Shown here in pieces: positions 34,388-42,203 of a DNA stretch of 64,000 nt (its first letter is position 1; each line of letters begins with the position of its first letter). Origin of the DNA: JAJEBT01 sp965221485 (GTDB lineage: Bacteria; Pseudomonadota; Alphaproteobacteria; MPNO01; UBA830); the NCBI GenBank assembly GCA_965221485.1, contig OZ244893.1, positions 1,612,001 through 1,676,000 of the forward strand, written 5' to 3'. The notes below the pieces were generated by a model that was not told where the DNA came from, did no database searches, and was given only the letters and a program-made list of their open reading frames with translations. The translations under genes were made by a program, and so were the position numbers.

Positions 34388-35173
34388 TCAGTGCTGCCCC
34401 AGAAAGCCCGACAGCGCTGCCGTGAATTCGGACGCCTTTTCGATGTTCGAGATATGGGCCGCGTCGAGTTCCAGCCATTCCGATCGGGCAATCCGGTCCC
34501 GCATGAGCTTCATCCCCTCGGGCGGCGTTCCGCTGTCATGGGCTCCGGCGACAAGAAGAACGGGGTGGGCAATGTCATCAAGACGATCAAGATAGGCAAG
34601 CCCCTGAATTGCCGTGGCGCAGCCGCAATATCCGGCCACGGAGGTATTGAGGATCATCGCACGGACGTCATCGAGACGGGCTGCGCCGCTGGTACGAAAG
34701 CCCTCTGTAAACCAGCGCTCCATGGTCGGTTCGAGAACCGCTTGCATGCCGTTCTCGCCAACGGTCCTGACGCGGCCTTCCCAGATGGAGACGAACTCCG
34801 GTCGGGTCAGGGCCATTGTATTTGCCATGACAGCTGCACCAACCCGCTCGGGGTGACCGAGCAGCACGCCTTGTGCGGTCATCCCGCCGATGGAAAGCCC
34901 GACAAAATGGCTGCGTTCAATTCCCAGATGGTCCCACAGACCAACAACATCACCGATCAGGTCGTCAAAATTGTAAGGTCCGGCAACCGGTGCCGAGCGG
35001 CCATGACCGCGTTTGTCATAACGAAGGATGTGAAACGACTCCGACAACGCTTCGGCCTGCTCGTCCCACATGTGAAGATCCGTGGCCAACGAGTTGGAAA
35101 ACGTAAGCCAGGGCGCGTTTTCGTTTCCGCTGATCTCGTAATTGATATGCACACCATTGATGTCGGCCAGCAT
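34388..35173 (-). CDS. Alpha/beta hydrolase, 3-oxoadipate enol-lactonase (PcaD)-like
   Basis: 261 residues. FSNSLATDLHMWDEQ, the RYDKRGHGRS oxyanion strand, the nucleophile elbow GLSIGGM (Ser94) and a late Asp (AGAHDSGTPP) and His (AAHISNIEK) match PcaD closely, including its length. PcaD hydrolyses 3-oxoadipate enol-lactone to 3-oxoadipate. No pcaB/pcaC or catB genes are present, so here it may open a related lactone or a meta-cleavage product. It lies 41 bp downstream of the extradiol dioxygenase in the same operon. Confidence 0.86.
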   Translation of the reverse strand: MLADINGVHINYEISGNENAPWLTFSNSLATDLHMWDEQAEALSESFHILRYDKRGHGRSAPVAGPYNFDDLIGDVVGLWDHLGIERSHFVGLSIGGMTAQGVLLGHPERVGAAVMANTMALTRPEFVSIWEGRVRTVGENGMQAVLEPTMERWFTEGFRTSGAARLDDVRAMILNTSVAGYCGCATAIQGLAYLDRLDDIAHPVLLVAGAHDSGTPPEGMKLMRDRIARSEWLELDAAHISNIEKASEFTAALSGFLGQH

Positions 35174-35214
35174 ACTGGTCTCCGTAGCGGTTGAATCCGT
35201 AGCTTGTACCCGGG

Positions 35215-36159
35215 TCAGGGTATGGCGTGGCCGATGAATCGTTCCGGCACGGGATCACCCCACTGGGATTGGAACCCCTCCTCAACCGGCACCATATTTC
35301 CGGGGTTTTCCTGATTGAGCCGGTCGCTGTCTGTCCAGTGTTCATGCACCCGCCCCCAGGGATCACACCAATAGTCGAACACCTGGCTGCCAAGGACATG
35401 CCGGCCGAGACCCCACATATGCTCGTAGCGGTCACGCTCGCGCAAATGGGCATGACCCATGAACACATCGTCGATGTCCTGGACTTCGAAGGCGAGGTGA
35501 TTGAGGCCAACCTTGGGGCCGGCCACGCACAGAAATGTGTGATGGTCGACGTAATCTGCTCCGCCATCCACACGGCTGAAACTGGCGATGACCTTTTCGG
35601 TGTCGCCTTCCACGTAGACGTCATCCGACCGGATCAGTCCGAGTGTGTCCCGATACCAGCGGGTACCGCGGTCGAGGTCCGTCGTCATGATGACAGCATG
35701 CCCCAGCCTCTTCACATGGGACGGACCTGCACCGATTCTTGTGAGCTCTCCTGCGCGCGCCAGATTGTCCATGGCGGTATTGATCCCGAAGCGGCGGACC
35801 TGGATTTCCTCGGCAGCCTCCCGGCCGCAAACCACTTCTATCTGATATCCGTGGGGATCCTTGATGCAGACGCGCCTGCCGCCGCCCGGTCCATCCAGAT
35901 CCTCGATTTCAGAAGCGCCGTCCATGCGTGCGAGAGTCTCGAGGTCCTCCTCGCTCCTCGCCTTGAAACCGAGGCCGATGAACCGCGACGGGCCAAGATG
36001 GGTCACGTGAATCCAGGGATCCCCGTCGGTGCCGCGCATATAAAGCGTATCGGCGGTCCGATCTGCCCGGACCATCCCGAAATCCAGAAGAAACTCCTCC
36101 GCGAGGTCGAGGTCGGGCGACTGCAGCCGGCCGAAAGCGATATCCGCTACTTTGATCAT
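35215..36159 (-). CDS. VOC-type extradiol ring-cleavage dioxygenase
   Basis: 314 residues in two VOC modules. The catalytic second module carries the Fe(II) facial triad: His154 (RLGHAVI), His221 (LNHLAFEV) and Glu273 (GRVHEHWTDSD), preceded by the DPWG turn. The first module (FLLDFGMVRAD...) is degenerate, as in BphC-type enzymes. The C-terminal PERFIGHAIP also occurs in catechol 2,3-dioxygenase-like proteins. It would cleave a catechol beside its hydroxyls (meta cleavage). It follows the feruloyl-CoA-synthase-like gene by 51 bp in the same operon. The exact catechol is not predictable. Confidence 0.9.
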   Translation of the reverse strand: MIKVADIAFGRLQSPDLDLAEEFLLDFGMVRADRTADTLYMRGTDGDPWIHVTHLGPSRFIGLGFKARSEEDLETLARMDGASEIEDLDGPGGGRRVCIKDPHGYQIEVVCGREAAEEIQVRRFGINTAMDNLARAGELTRIGAGPSHVKRLGHAVIMTTDLDRGTRWYRDTLGLIRSDDVYVEGDTEKVIASFSRVDGGADYVDHHTFLCVAGPKVGLNHLAFEVQDIDDVFMGHAHLRERDRYEHMWGLGRHVLGSQVFDYWCDPWGRVHEHWTDSDRLNQENPGNMVPVEEGFQSQWGDPVPERFIGHAIP

Positions 36160-36210
36160 GCTCTCACTCCCTGATGTTCCGGACTCGTATCGTTCCAGCG
36201 CGCGGCGATC

Positions 36211-38049
36211 CTAATCAATGACCAGGATATTGTCACCGTCACCCGAATAGAGCTGCTCGACAAGTTCCCGCCGGTTTCCCAATACTGCCCGCTGATTGAT
36301 ATAGCCCTTGTCCGTAATTTCTCCGGCATCAATCTGCGGCGGATCGGTGATCAGCATGACCCGGCGAATCCGGGTGGAACTGCCCGGGTTGTCCCGGTTG
36401 TGCCCGGCGAGGCCGTTCCGAAGTGTCTCCCTGACACGAGGGTCCCTTACCAGCTCACCGATCTCCCCTTCCGCACCGGCAATGGAACGGCAGCCGTCCA
36501 GGCTTGCGAACGCCAGGAGGCCGATTTCGCCGCGATCCTGGCCCGTCACCACGGCATCCTGAATCACCGGCGAAGCCGCCGCAATCGCCTGCAGCCGAAG
36601 CTGGCCTGCATGCACCCAGGTGCCTGAAGTGAGTTTGAAGTTCTCCGCGACACGGCCATCGAATACGATTCCCTCCCCGGGATCGTCATGGTCCTCGAGG
36701 CGGCCGGCATCCCCGATCCGGAAGTAACCCTCCTCGTCGAAAGCAGCTTCGGTGAGCGCCGGTTCGAGGTAGTAGCCAGGCGAGATATTGGGGCCGCGCA
36801 TCCGGACCTCGAGCTTGTCTCCGTTGGGAACCAGCTTGATCGCGTTTCCAGGCAGGGGCACGCCGATATTTCCAGTCGATTTGGGAAACCAGTTGATATA
36901 GGTGCCCGCAGGAGCCGTTTCCGTGGATCCGAGCGACGTCAGGATCGGAACCCTTTGACCGCGCGTCCCGACCGCCAGCTGGTCGAGACGTTTCCACACA
37001 TTCGCCGGTAACGCGGCACCTGCAAAAAACAGCACGCGCAGTTGATTGAACAGTCCGAAACAGGCGTCCCGGTCCGATTCCAGCAGCGGCAGCAACAGAT
37101 CGTAGCCGCGCGGCACGTTCAGATAGACTGTCGGTGACACCTCGCGCAGGTTGGCGGCAGTCTGTTCTATCCGTCCGGGCAGTGGGCGCCCTGCATCGAT
37201 GTGGAGAGTCCCGCCGTTGAACAGGACCATATTCATATTGAAATTGCCGCCAAACGTGTGGTTCCAGGGCAACCAGTCGAGGAGGATCGGCGGTTCCTGC
37301 CGCACAAACGCGCAGACCTGCGCCATCGCTACCTGGTTCGAGACCATCATCCGGTGCGTGTTGAGCACGCCCTTTGGAACGCCGGTGGAGCCGGACGTCA
37401 GCAGGATCTTGGCCACGGTGTCAAAGTCAATGCCGGCCACCCTTTCCTCGACCTGGTTTCCCGGCCGTGTTTCGAGCCAGCTGGAAAGCACCTCTGCCTG
37501 CATGGCTTCCGGTGCGGTCTCCGCAACCAGAAGATGCCGGCCTTCCATGTCGAGAGCGGCAATGGCGCGGGCATAGAGCTCGGGCGACTGTACAAACACA
37601 ACGGCCGGATCGGTGCGATTGAAAATGCTTTTCAGCTTTTCGTGATCCTTGCTCATCAGCGAGTAGGCCGGAGAAACCGGCATCACCGGCACCCGAGCCG
37701 TCATCGCTCCGAAGGTCAGGAGTGCATGTTCCGTCGAGTTGTCGGACAGGATGGCGAGTGGACGATTCGGTCCGCAGCCGCGGTCGATCAGGGACTGGGC
37801 TATCGAATCGGCGGCGCGGCGCACTTCGCCGTATGTGGTTGCATGCCAATGGCCGTCGGCGTCCCGTTCCCGGAAAAACGGGCGATCCGGATGATCTTTC
37901 GCCTGTTGACGCAGGATCGAAATCAGGTGTCCCGGCAGCGGATCGAGCGGTTCCGGACACTGCAGGATGGTGGTATCGCCCCGGCGTTCGGTGGTCACGC
38001 CAAACCGGTACATTTCGAGGCCTTCATGCGGCCGTGTTGTTGCAACCAT
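36211..38049 (-). CDS. Feruloyl-CoA synthase-like acyl-CoA ligase
   Basis: 612 residues from ATG 38049; the family usually runs about 600-620. The beginning YRFGVTTERRGDTTILQCPEPL is typical of feruloyl-CoA synthases, the AMP-binding motif is LLTSGSTGVPKGVLNTH, and the core contains WLPWNHTFGGNFNMNMVL. The C-terminal lobe has FKLTSGTWVHAGQLR and lies close to VAENFKL. It activates hydroxycinnamate-type acids to CoA thioesters; the matching hydratase-lyase (ech) and vanillin dehydrogenase are not present. In this operon it sits between an HSD10-like SDR and an extradiol dioxygenase, so a different aryl or alkyl acid may be the substrate. Confidence 0.88.
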   Translation of the reverse strand: MVATTRPHEGLEMYRFGVTTERRGDTTILQCPEPLDPLPGHLISILRQQAKDHPDRPFFRERDADGHWHATTYGEVRRAADSIAQSLIDRGCGPNRPLAILSDNSTEHALLTFGAMTARVPVMPVSPAYSLMSKDHEKLKSIFNRTDPAVVFVQSPELYARAIAALDMEGRHLLVAETAPEAMQAEVLSSWLETRPGNQVEERVAGIDFDTVAKILLTSGSTGVPKGVLNTHRMMVSNQVAMAQVCAFVRQEPPILLDWLPWNHTFGGNFNMNMVLFNGGTLHIDAGRPLPGRIEQTAANLREVSPTVYLNVPRGYDLLLPLLESDRDACFGLFNQLRVLFFAGAALPANVWKRLDQLAVGTRGQRVPILTSLGSTETAPAGTYINWFPKSTGNIGVPLPGNAIKLVPNGDKLEVRMRGPNISPGYYLEPALTEAAFDEEGYFRIGDAGRLEDHDDPGEGIVFDGRVAENFKLTSGTWVHAGQLRLQAIAAASPVIQDAVVTGQDRGEIGLLAFASLDGCRSIAGAEGEIGELVRDPRVRETLRNGLAGHNRDNPGSSTRIRRVMLITDPPQIDAGEITDKGYINQRAVLGNRRELVEQLYSGDGDNILVID

Positions 38050-38072
38050 TATGCGGAATCCCTGACAGGCGT

Positions 38073-38837
38073 TCAGCCGTGCGCCAACCTCAAGGCTCCG
38101 TCAAGTCTGATGACCTCACCGTTCAGCATCCGGTTTCCGAGAATGGCCATGACGAGATCAGCGTATTCGTCGGCCTTCCCCAGTCGGGGTGGAAACGGGG
38201 TCGCCCGCTCCAGCGACTGCTGGGCAGGTTGCGGCAGGTTGCGGAGCATGGGGGTCTCGAACACACCGGGAGCTATGGTCACGACCCGGATACCGAACCG
38301 GGCCAGTTCGCGTGCCGCCGGCAGGGTCAGGCCTGCAATCGCTCCCTTGGACGATGAATAGGCAGCCTGTCCGACTTGCCCGTCATAGGCAGCTACAGAT
38401 GCGGTATTGATAATGACTCCCTGCTCACCATCCTCGTCAAGACCGTCAAGAAGACTCATGCGATGCGCCACCAGCCGCAGCATGTTGAAAGACCCTATGA
38501 CATTGATTTCGATACAGCGCGCATAGTGCTCGAGCGGCTGGGGCCCTGAACGTCCGACGATTCTTTCCGCCGGTCCGATTCCGGCGCAGTTGACCAGCAC
38601 CCGGGGGGGACCTGCCAACTCGCAAGCCGTCTCGATGGCAGCGGCCGCTCCCTCGGCACTGGTGACGTCACATTGAACCGCATATCCTCCGATTTCGCTG
38701 GCGGTCTCGCGGGCCACGTCTTCATTTATGTCCAGTATGGCCACCCGGGCGTTAGCTGCGGCGAGCGCACGTGCTGTTGCTGCGCCCAATCCGGACGCCC
38801 CTCCCGCGACGATTGCGGCTTGTCCGTTTACGTCCAT
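38073..38837 (-). CDS. Type II 3-hydroxyacyl-CoA dehydrogenase-like SDR (HSD10-like)
   Basis: 254 residues after a strong GGAGGG site. AAIVAGGASGLGAATARAL, NCAGIGPAERIVGRSGP with the HSD10-type insertion, SLLDGLDEDGEQGVIINTAS, catalytic YSSSK and the late IAPGVFETPMLRNLP segment are characteristic of type II 3-hydroxyacyl-CoA dehydrogenase/17beta-HSD10. The end GEVIRLDGALRLA is also typical. It would oxidise a 3-hydroxyacyl-CoA to the ketoacyl-CoA with NAD. As first clear gene of the minus-strand operon it fits with the CoA ligase 23 bp downstream: activation, then beta-oxidation of a side chain. Confidence 0.9.
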   Translation of the reverse strand: MDVNGQAAIVAGGASGLGAATARALAAANARVAILDINEDVARETASEIGGYAVQCDVTSAEGAAAAIETACELAGPPRVLVNCAGIGPAERIVGRSGPQPLEHYARCIEINVIGSFNMLRLVAHRMSLLDGLDEDGEQGVIINTASVAAYDGQVGQAAYSSSKGAIAGLTLPAARELARFGIRVVTIAPGVFETPMLRNLPQPAQQSLERATPFPPRLGKADEYADLVMAILGNRMLNGEVIRLDGALRLAHG

Positions 38838-38939
38838 GATACTGTTCCCTCCGATCCAGACGGCCGCCGGAGTTTACACGCTGAATGCCGCCTCTTACAG
38901 AGGTTGTTCCCTCCCGTCGCGGACCCTTGGGATTCCGGG

Positions 38940-39114
38940 GTTCCGCCGTAAATTTTTTCGGAACTGCCCAATCGGGAAGTCCTGGATCGAAAAGCAGCAC
39001 CGGATCGCAGCCAGCAGATCCGGCATCATCACGCACGGAGTCCATCAACTCGCGCGCCGCCGGTTCGCCGCGGGGCCTTTGCCTCATAATGGCATCAACC
39101 GTGATCACCGGCAT
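38940..39114 (-). pseudogene. Possible decayed 4-oxalocrotonate tautomerase-like ORF
   Basis: From ATG 39114 the minus strand reads MPVITVDAIMRQRPRGEPAA, then ELMDSVRD, then VLLFDPGLPDWAVPKK. The N-terminal Pro after Met, the MPxITV start, and a VL-x(n)-DW-AV segment near residue 50 resemble 4-OT family tautomerases (about 62 residues). After that point the frame runs on as Arg-rich non-family sequence into the SDR gene, and no ribosome site is seen. That fits a frameshifted remnant or chance similarity. A tautomerase would suit the meta-cleavage operon directly downstream. Confidence 0.3.
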
Positions 39115-39379
39115 TCCGACACAGTTCGCGGCAGATCGTGGACGTCAATATACCGGTTTTCGACGCGCTGCGGCGTATCGAACCTCTTCTTTCCCCAGGG
39201 ATCTGGATCGGGTATCGTTGCGAGCAGGTCAGGTCGCTGCAGCTTTCCGGCAAAGCAATACCCTTCTGTTGGACACTGAACGTGTGGCGTCCACCCAATC
39301 CCGGGCCAACATATGGTTATGTCGGGGATTGGTCTCTACTGCTGGACGTGTTGCAGAACTGGTTTATGTCTGGCGATGA
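39115..39379. other. Intergenic region without a supported gene
   Basis: GC-rich stretch between the tautomerase-like remnant and the AT-rich islet. A 95-codon plus-strand frame (39138-39425, GTG start) crosses it into the islet, but it has no family pattern and no ribosome site. I list no gene. Confidence 0.45.
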
Positions 39380-39740
39380 CGTTAGGGCCATCACAAATCA
39401 AACAATTGAGAATGAAATATTGTGAATTACTTCATTAAAAGCAAGTCTATGGTTAGTGATGGTGTTCCAGACATCAATAACCATAGACTGTTTCGAAACA
39501 TATCCATATTCGCATTTTTTACAACACTTCTTGCCTGGCGAATTCACGAATTATTTGAATATTTTTTTGAATGGAAATCCATGGAATGGTATGATTGGAT
39601 TCCTTCGTATTTCATTATGTTCTATCTTTTATTCTCTATTTACAAAAATAAAGAGAAGTAAAACAAACATCTTCGAATTGTTACGAAGAGCGAAGAATTT
39701 GAATGATTTCCAATTTGTACGGATTGTCTGGTTTGATGAC
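39380..39740. other. AT-rich islet
   Basis: Base composition changes abruptly from the GC-rich background to about one-third G+C over roughly 360 bp, then returns. Runs such as gaatatttttttgaatgg and ttacaaaaataaagag are unlike anything else in the window. It contains one small membrane-protein-like frame and lies between the aromatic operon and the photolyase. Likely foreign DNA or a relic of an insertion; no flanking repeats were found by eye. Confidence 0.6.
39422..39661 (+). CDS. Hypothetical small membrane protein in the AT-rich islet
   Basis: 79 codons from GTG 39422 (or 70 from ATG 39449), ending at a TAA. Two hydrophobic segments are visible: NISIFAFFTTLLAWRIHELF (about residues 26-45) and WIPSYFIMFYLLFSIYK (about 60-76), the second followed by a basic tail KNKEK. 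That helix-loop-helix topology with positive-inside end supports a real product. Ribosome-site evidence is weak. Codon use is AT-rich, unlike its neighbours, so it was probably acquired. I recognise no family. Confidence 0.4.
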   Translation: MNYFIKSKSMVSDGVPDINNHRLFRNISIFAFFTTLLAWRIHELFEYFFEWKSMEWYDWIPSYFIMFYLLFSIYKNKEK

Positions 39741-39845
39741 ACCTGACACAAGCCTGGTTTCATGACTGCTGCAAACATCTGACGGTTTCTTGACGAGACC
39801 CCCAATCAGACCTGCGATGCCCTTCGTCACAGGGGCCGCGAGCGC

Positions 39846-41294
39846 TCACCGCCCGCGAGGAAGTGCCTTGAATGCATCGAGCGCCCGGCGCCGCGCCTCA
39901 GCATGATCGATGATCGGCCACGGATAGGATTTGTCAGGAACAATGCCGGCAGCGGCCAGGATTTCGGCCGGAGCGCGCCACGGAGTGTGAATCCAGCGGT
40001 CCGGAAGTCCGGCAATTTCCGGGATCCACCGACGGACATAAAGCCCTCCGGGATCAAACTTGAGCCCCTGCGTGACGGGGTTGAAGATCCGGAAAAACGG
40101 CGCCGCGTCAGCTCCGGATCCCGCAACCCATTGCCAGTTCCCGACATTGTTCGGTTCATCAGCATCGACGAGCGTGTCCCAGAACCAGGACTCTCCCGTG
40201 CGCCAATGGACCAGCAAGTCCTTTACCAGAAACGATCCGGCAACCATTCGGACCCGGTTATGCATCCAGCCGGTATGCCATAATTCCCGCATTCCGGCAT
40301 CAACCAGCGGATACCCCGTGAGTCCTCGCTGCCAGGCGCGCACCCTTGCCGGGTCGTCGCGCCACGGAAAGCGCTCGAATTCCTGCCGCCAGCTGCGTTT
40401 TGTCATGCCTGGCCAGTGCAGCATGAGATGCTGGTTGAACTCGCGCCAGCCAAGCTCCCGAAGGAATCCCTGGGCCGCACCACCTGTTGGTGACGGTTCA
40501 CCCATCAGGGGCGCCACCCGGCGCCATAATGTTGCTGGAGCAATTTCCCCCCAGTGAAGGTGTGGGGACAATCCCGACGTACCGACCAGATCCGGGCGAT
40601 CGCGGTCTGACCGGTATCCGGAAAGCCTTTCCTCGACAAAGTCTTCCAGCCGGGCCCGTGCCGCGGCTTCCCCGCACTTCCATGTTTCCCGCAAACCCGC
40701 GGCCCAGTCCGGGTATCGGGGCAAGAGTTTCCAGTCATCCAGACGATCGCTTTCGACATCCTTCAGAGAAGCGATCATCGACGGTATCTGGGGCTCAGCA
40801 CCAGGTTGGCAAAGTTCGAGAAGGCGCCTCCAGAAGGGTGAAAACACCCGGTAGGGGGTGCCGCCTGAAGTTACAACCCTGTCGGGCTCGACAAGCAGGG
40901 AACCGTTGAAGGAACCATGACGGATGCCGTCCGCCTCAAGTGCGGACGCGACACTGCGGTCAAGAGCTATCGCCCCGGGTTCGGGTCTGCGATTCCAGAA
41001 GACTCCCGATGCTTTGAGATCCCGCGCAAAAACAGGAATGATCTGTTCGGAACACCCCCTGCGCAAGACGAGATCAACACCTCTTGCACGAAAATCCCGG
41101 ATCAGAGAACTGAGGCTGTGATGCAACCACCATCTTGAAGCGCCGCCGATGGGCCGGACGTGTTTCGAACGATCCTCAAGAACATAAAGTGCAACAATGG
41201 GGGCTCCCGTCCTCGTTGCCGCCACAAGCGCAGGATTATCCCGGATTCGGAGATCCTTGCGGAACCAGACGATAACAGGACGGTTTTCTGCCAT
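39846..41294 (-). CDS. Deoxyribodipyrimidine photolyase (cryptochrome/photolyase family)
   Basis: 482 residues, full length. The N-terminal antenna domain begins VIVWFRKDLRIRDNPAL. The FAD domain shows FLRELGWREFNQHLML, MRELWHTGWMHNRVRMVAGSFLVKD split across about 340-370, and the hallmark DADEPNNVGNWQWVAGSG then DAAPFFRIFNP. ELxWREF and WQWxAGxGxDAAPFFRIFNP point to a class I CPD photolyase. It repairs UV-induced cyclobutane dimers using blue light. It is a single-gene unit on the minus strand next to the AT-rich islet, with 395 bp of empty sequence upstream. Confidence 0.94.
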   Translation of the reverse strand: MAENRPVIVWFRKDLRIRDNPALVAATRTGAPIVALYVLEDRSKHVRPIGGASRWWLHHSLSSLIRDFRARGVDLVLRRGCSEQIIPVFARDLKASGVFWNRRPEPGAIALDRSVASALEADGIRHGSFNGSLLVEPDRVVTSGGTPYRVFSPFWRRLLELCQPGAEPQIPSMIASLKDVESDRLDDWKLLPRYPDWAAGLRETWKCGEAAARARLEDFVEERLSGYRSDRDRPDLVGTSGLSPHLHWGEIAPATLWRRVAPLMGEPSPTGGAAQGFLRELGWREFNQHLMLHWPGMTKRSWRQEFERFPWRDDPARVRAWQRGLTGYPLVDAGMRELWHTGWMHNRVRMVAGSFLVKDLLVHWRTGESWFWDTLVDADEPNNVGNWQWVAGSGADAAPFFRIFNPVTQGLKFDPGGLYVRRWIPEIAGLPDRWIHTPWRAPAEILAAAGIVPDKSYPWPIIDHAEARRRALDAFKALPRGR

Positions 41295-41689
41295 ACCGGA
41301 ACATCCTCCAAACGCCTGCGCACCAGACCTCTGCGCAGTTCAACAGCCGCTGCGAGCACGTGACGAGAGGAACAAGGGTGGCAAATTTGGTGCGTCGGCT
41401 TTCATACCGCCGTCACCATCCGGATGAAACCCCAATCCGCGCGAGAAACGCTACCCGATCTGGAAACGGCAGAACTGTGCCTGGACTCTATTGTAATTCA
41501 ACCACCAGCATGACGCGGGATGAGGAAGCCTATGACAGAACTCAGGTCTTCCAATATGCCCGAACCCGATGCCGTCCCTGACCCGGATCCTGCCCGCAGC
41601 CTTTCGGTAACCGGGCAACAACTCCGAACCGGACGGCTTCACGCGGACCCGGACCTGCACCTTTTTACACCGCCGGGCGGCGGCCGATC
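41295..41689. other. Intergenic region without a supported gene
   Basis: 395 bp between the photolyase start and the end of the DM13 gene. Frames on both strands are Arg/Pro-rich with no family pattern. No clear promoter pair or terminator hairpin was seen. Confidence 0.5.
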
Positions 41690-42181
41690 TCAGGTATTGA
41701 AGACCAGATCGGCCGGCGAAATCAGAACCCCGAACTCCGCACACCAGATGACAACGCTGGGGAAGTCGGAAAGGGTGACACCCTCCGGAATGCGGTATTG
41801 CTGGCTTCCCTTGAATGCGCGCAGGCGGCCGAGATCAACGAACATTGTTCCGTCAACATCCCCGCTTTTCCGGATGCCGGACTTGGGAACCAGATAGACG
41901 TGAAACGCCGGTCCCGGCCCGACTTCGAAATCATTTTCCAGAAACACGGCATCCCTGAAGACCGTGACCTTGCCCTTGCCATAGTGGACCGGATCCCGTG
42001 GATTGGCGTGAATGAAGTTGCCTGTGGCCACGACCATCTTCTGGTCTCGGTCGGCAACGGTTTCCATGGCTGGAGGTGGCGGGAACAGAAAGGGGAAGAT
42101 GTAAAGGCCGACAGCAACACCCGCACCCATTCCTGCGATACCACCAGCAACAAAAGTCAGTATCCGGTCAAGCATTCTCAT
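41690..42181 (-). CDS. DM13-domain protein, membrane-anchored or secreted
   Basis: 163 residues: an N-terminal hydrophobic segment (FVAGGIAGMGAGVAVGLYIFP, shortened here) acts as anchor or signal, followed by a Pro-rich linker and a DM13 domain (about 50-160). GNFIHANPRDPVHYG, DFEVGPGPAFHVYLVP, LKGSQ-like FKGSQQYRIP and the near-terminal VVIWCAEFGVLISPADL, with its single conserved Cys, are the DM13 pattern. DM13 domains have been proposed to act in redox or hydroxylation-linked electron transfer at the cell surface. It ends 22 bp before the molybdenum hydroxylase gene on the same strand, so it may be part of that operon. Confidence 0.8.
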   Translation of the reverse strand: MRMLDRILTFVAGGIAGMGAGVAVGLYIFPFLFPPPPAMETVADRDQKMVVATGNFIHANPRDPVHYGKGKVTVFRDAVFLENDFEVGPGPAFHVYLVPKSGIRKSGDVDGTMFVDLGRLRAFKGSQQYRIPEGVTLSDFPSVVIWCAEFGVLISPADLVFNT

Positions 42182-42203
42182 GCCTCTCCTCCTTCACAGA
42201 TCA

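Noticed and set aside
37201..38361. A 386-codon plus-strand open frame
   Set aside because: It is antisense to the feruloyl-CoA-synthase-like and SDR genes and has no family-like sequence.
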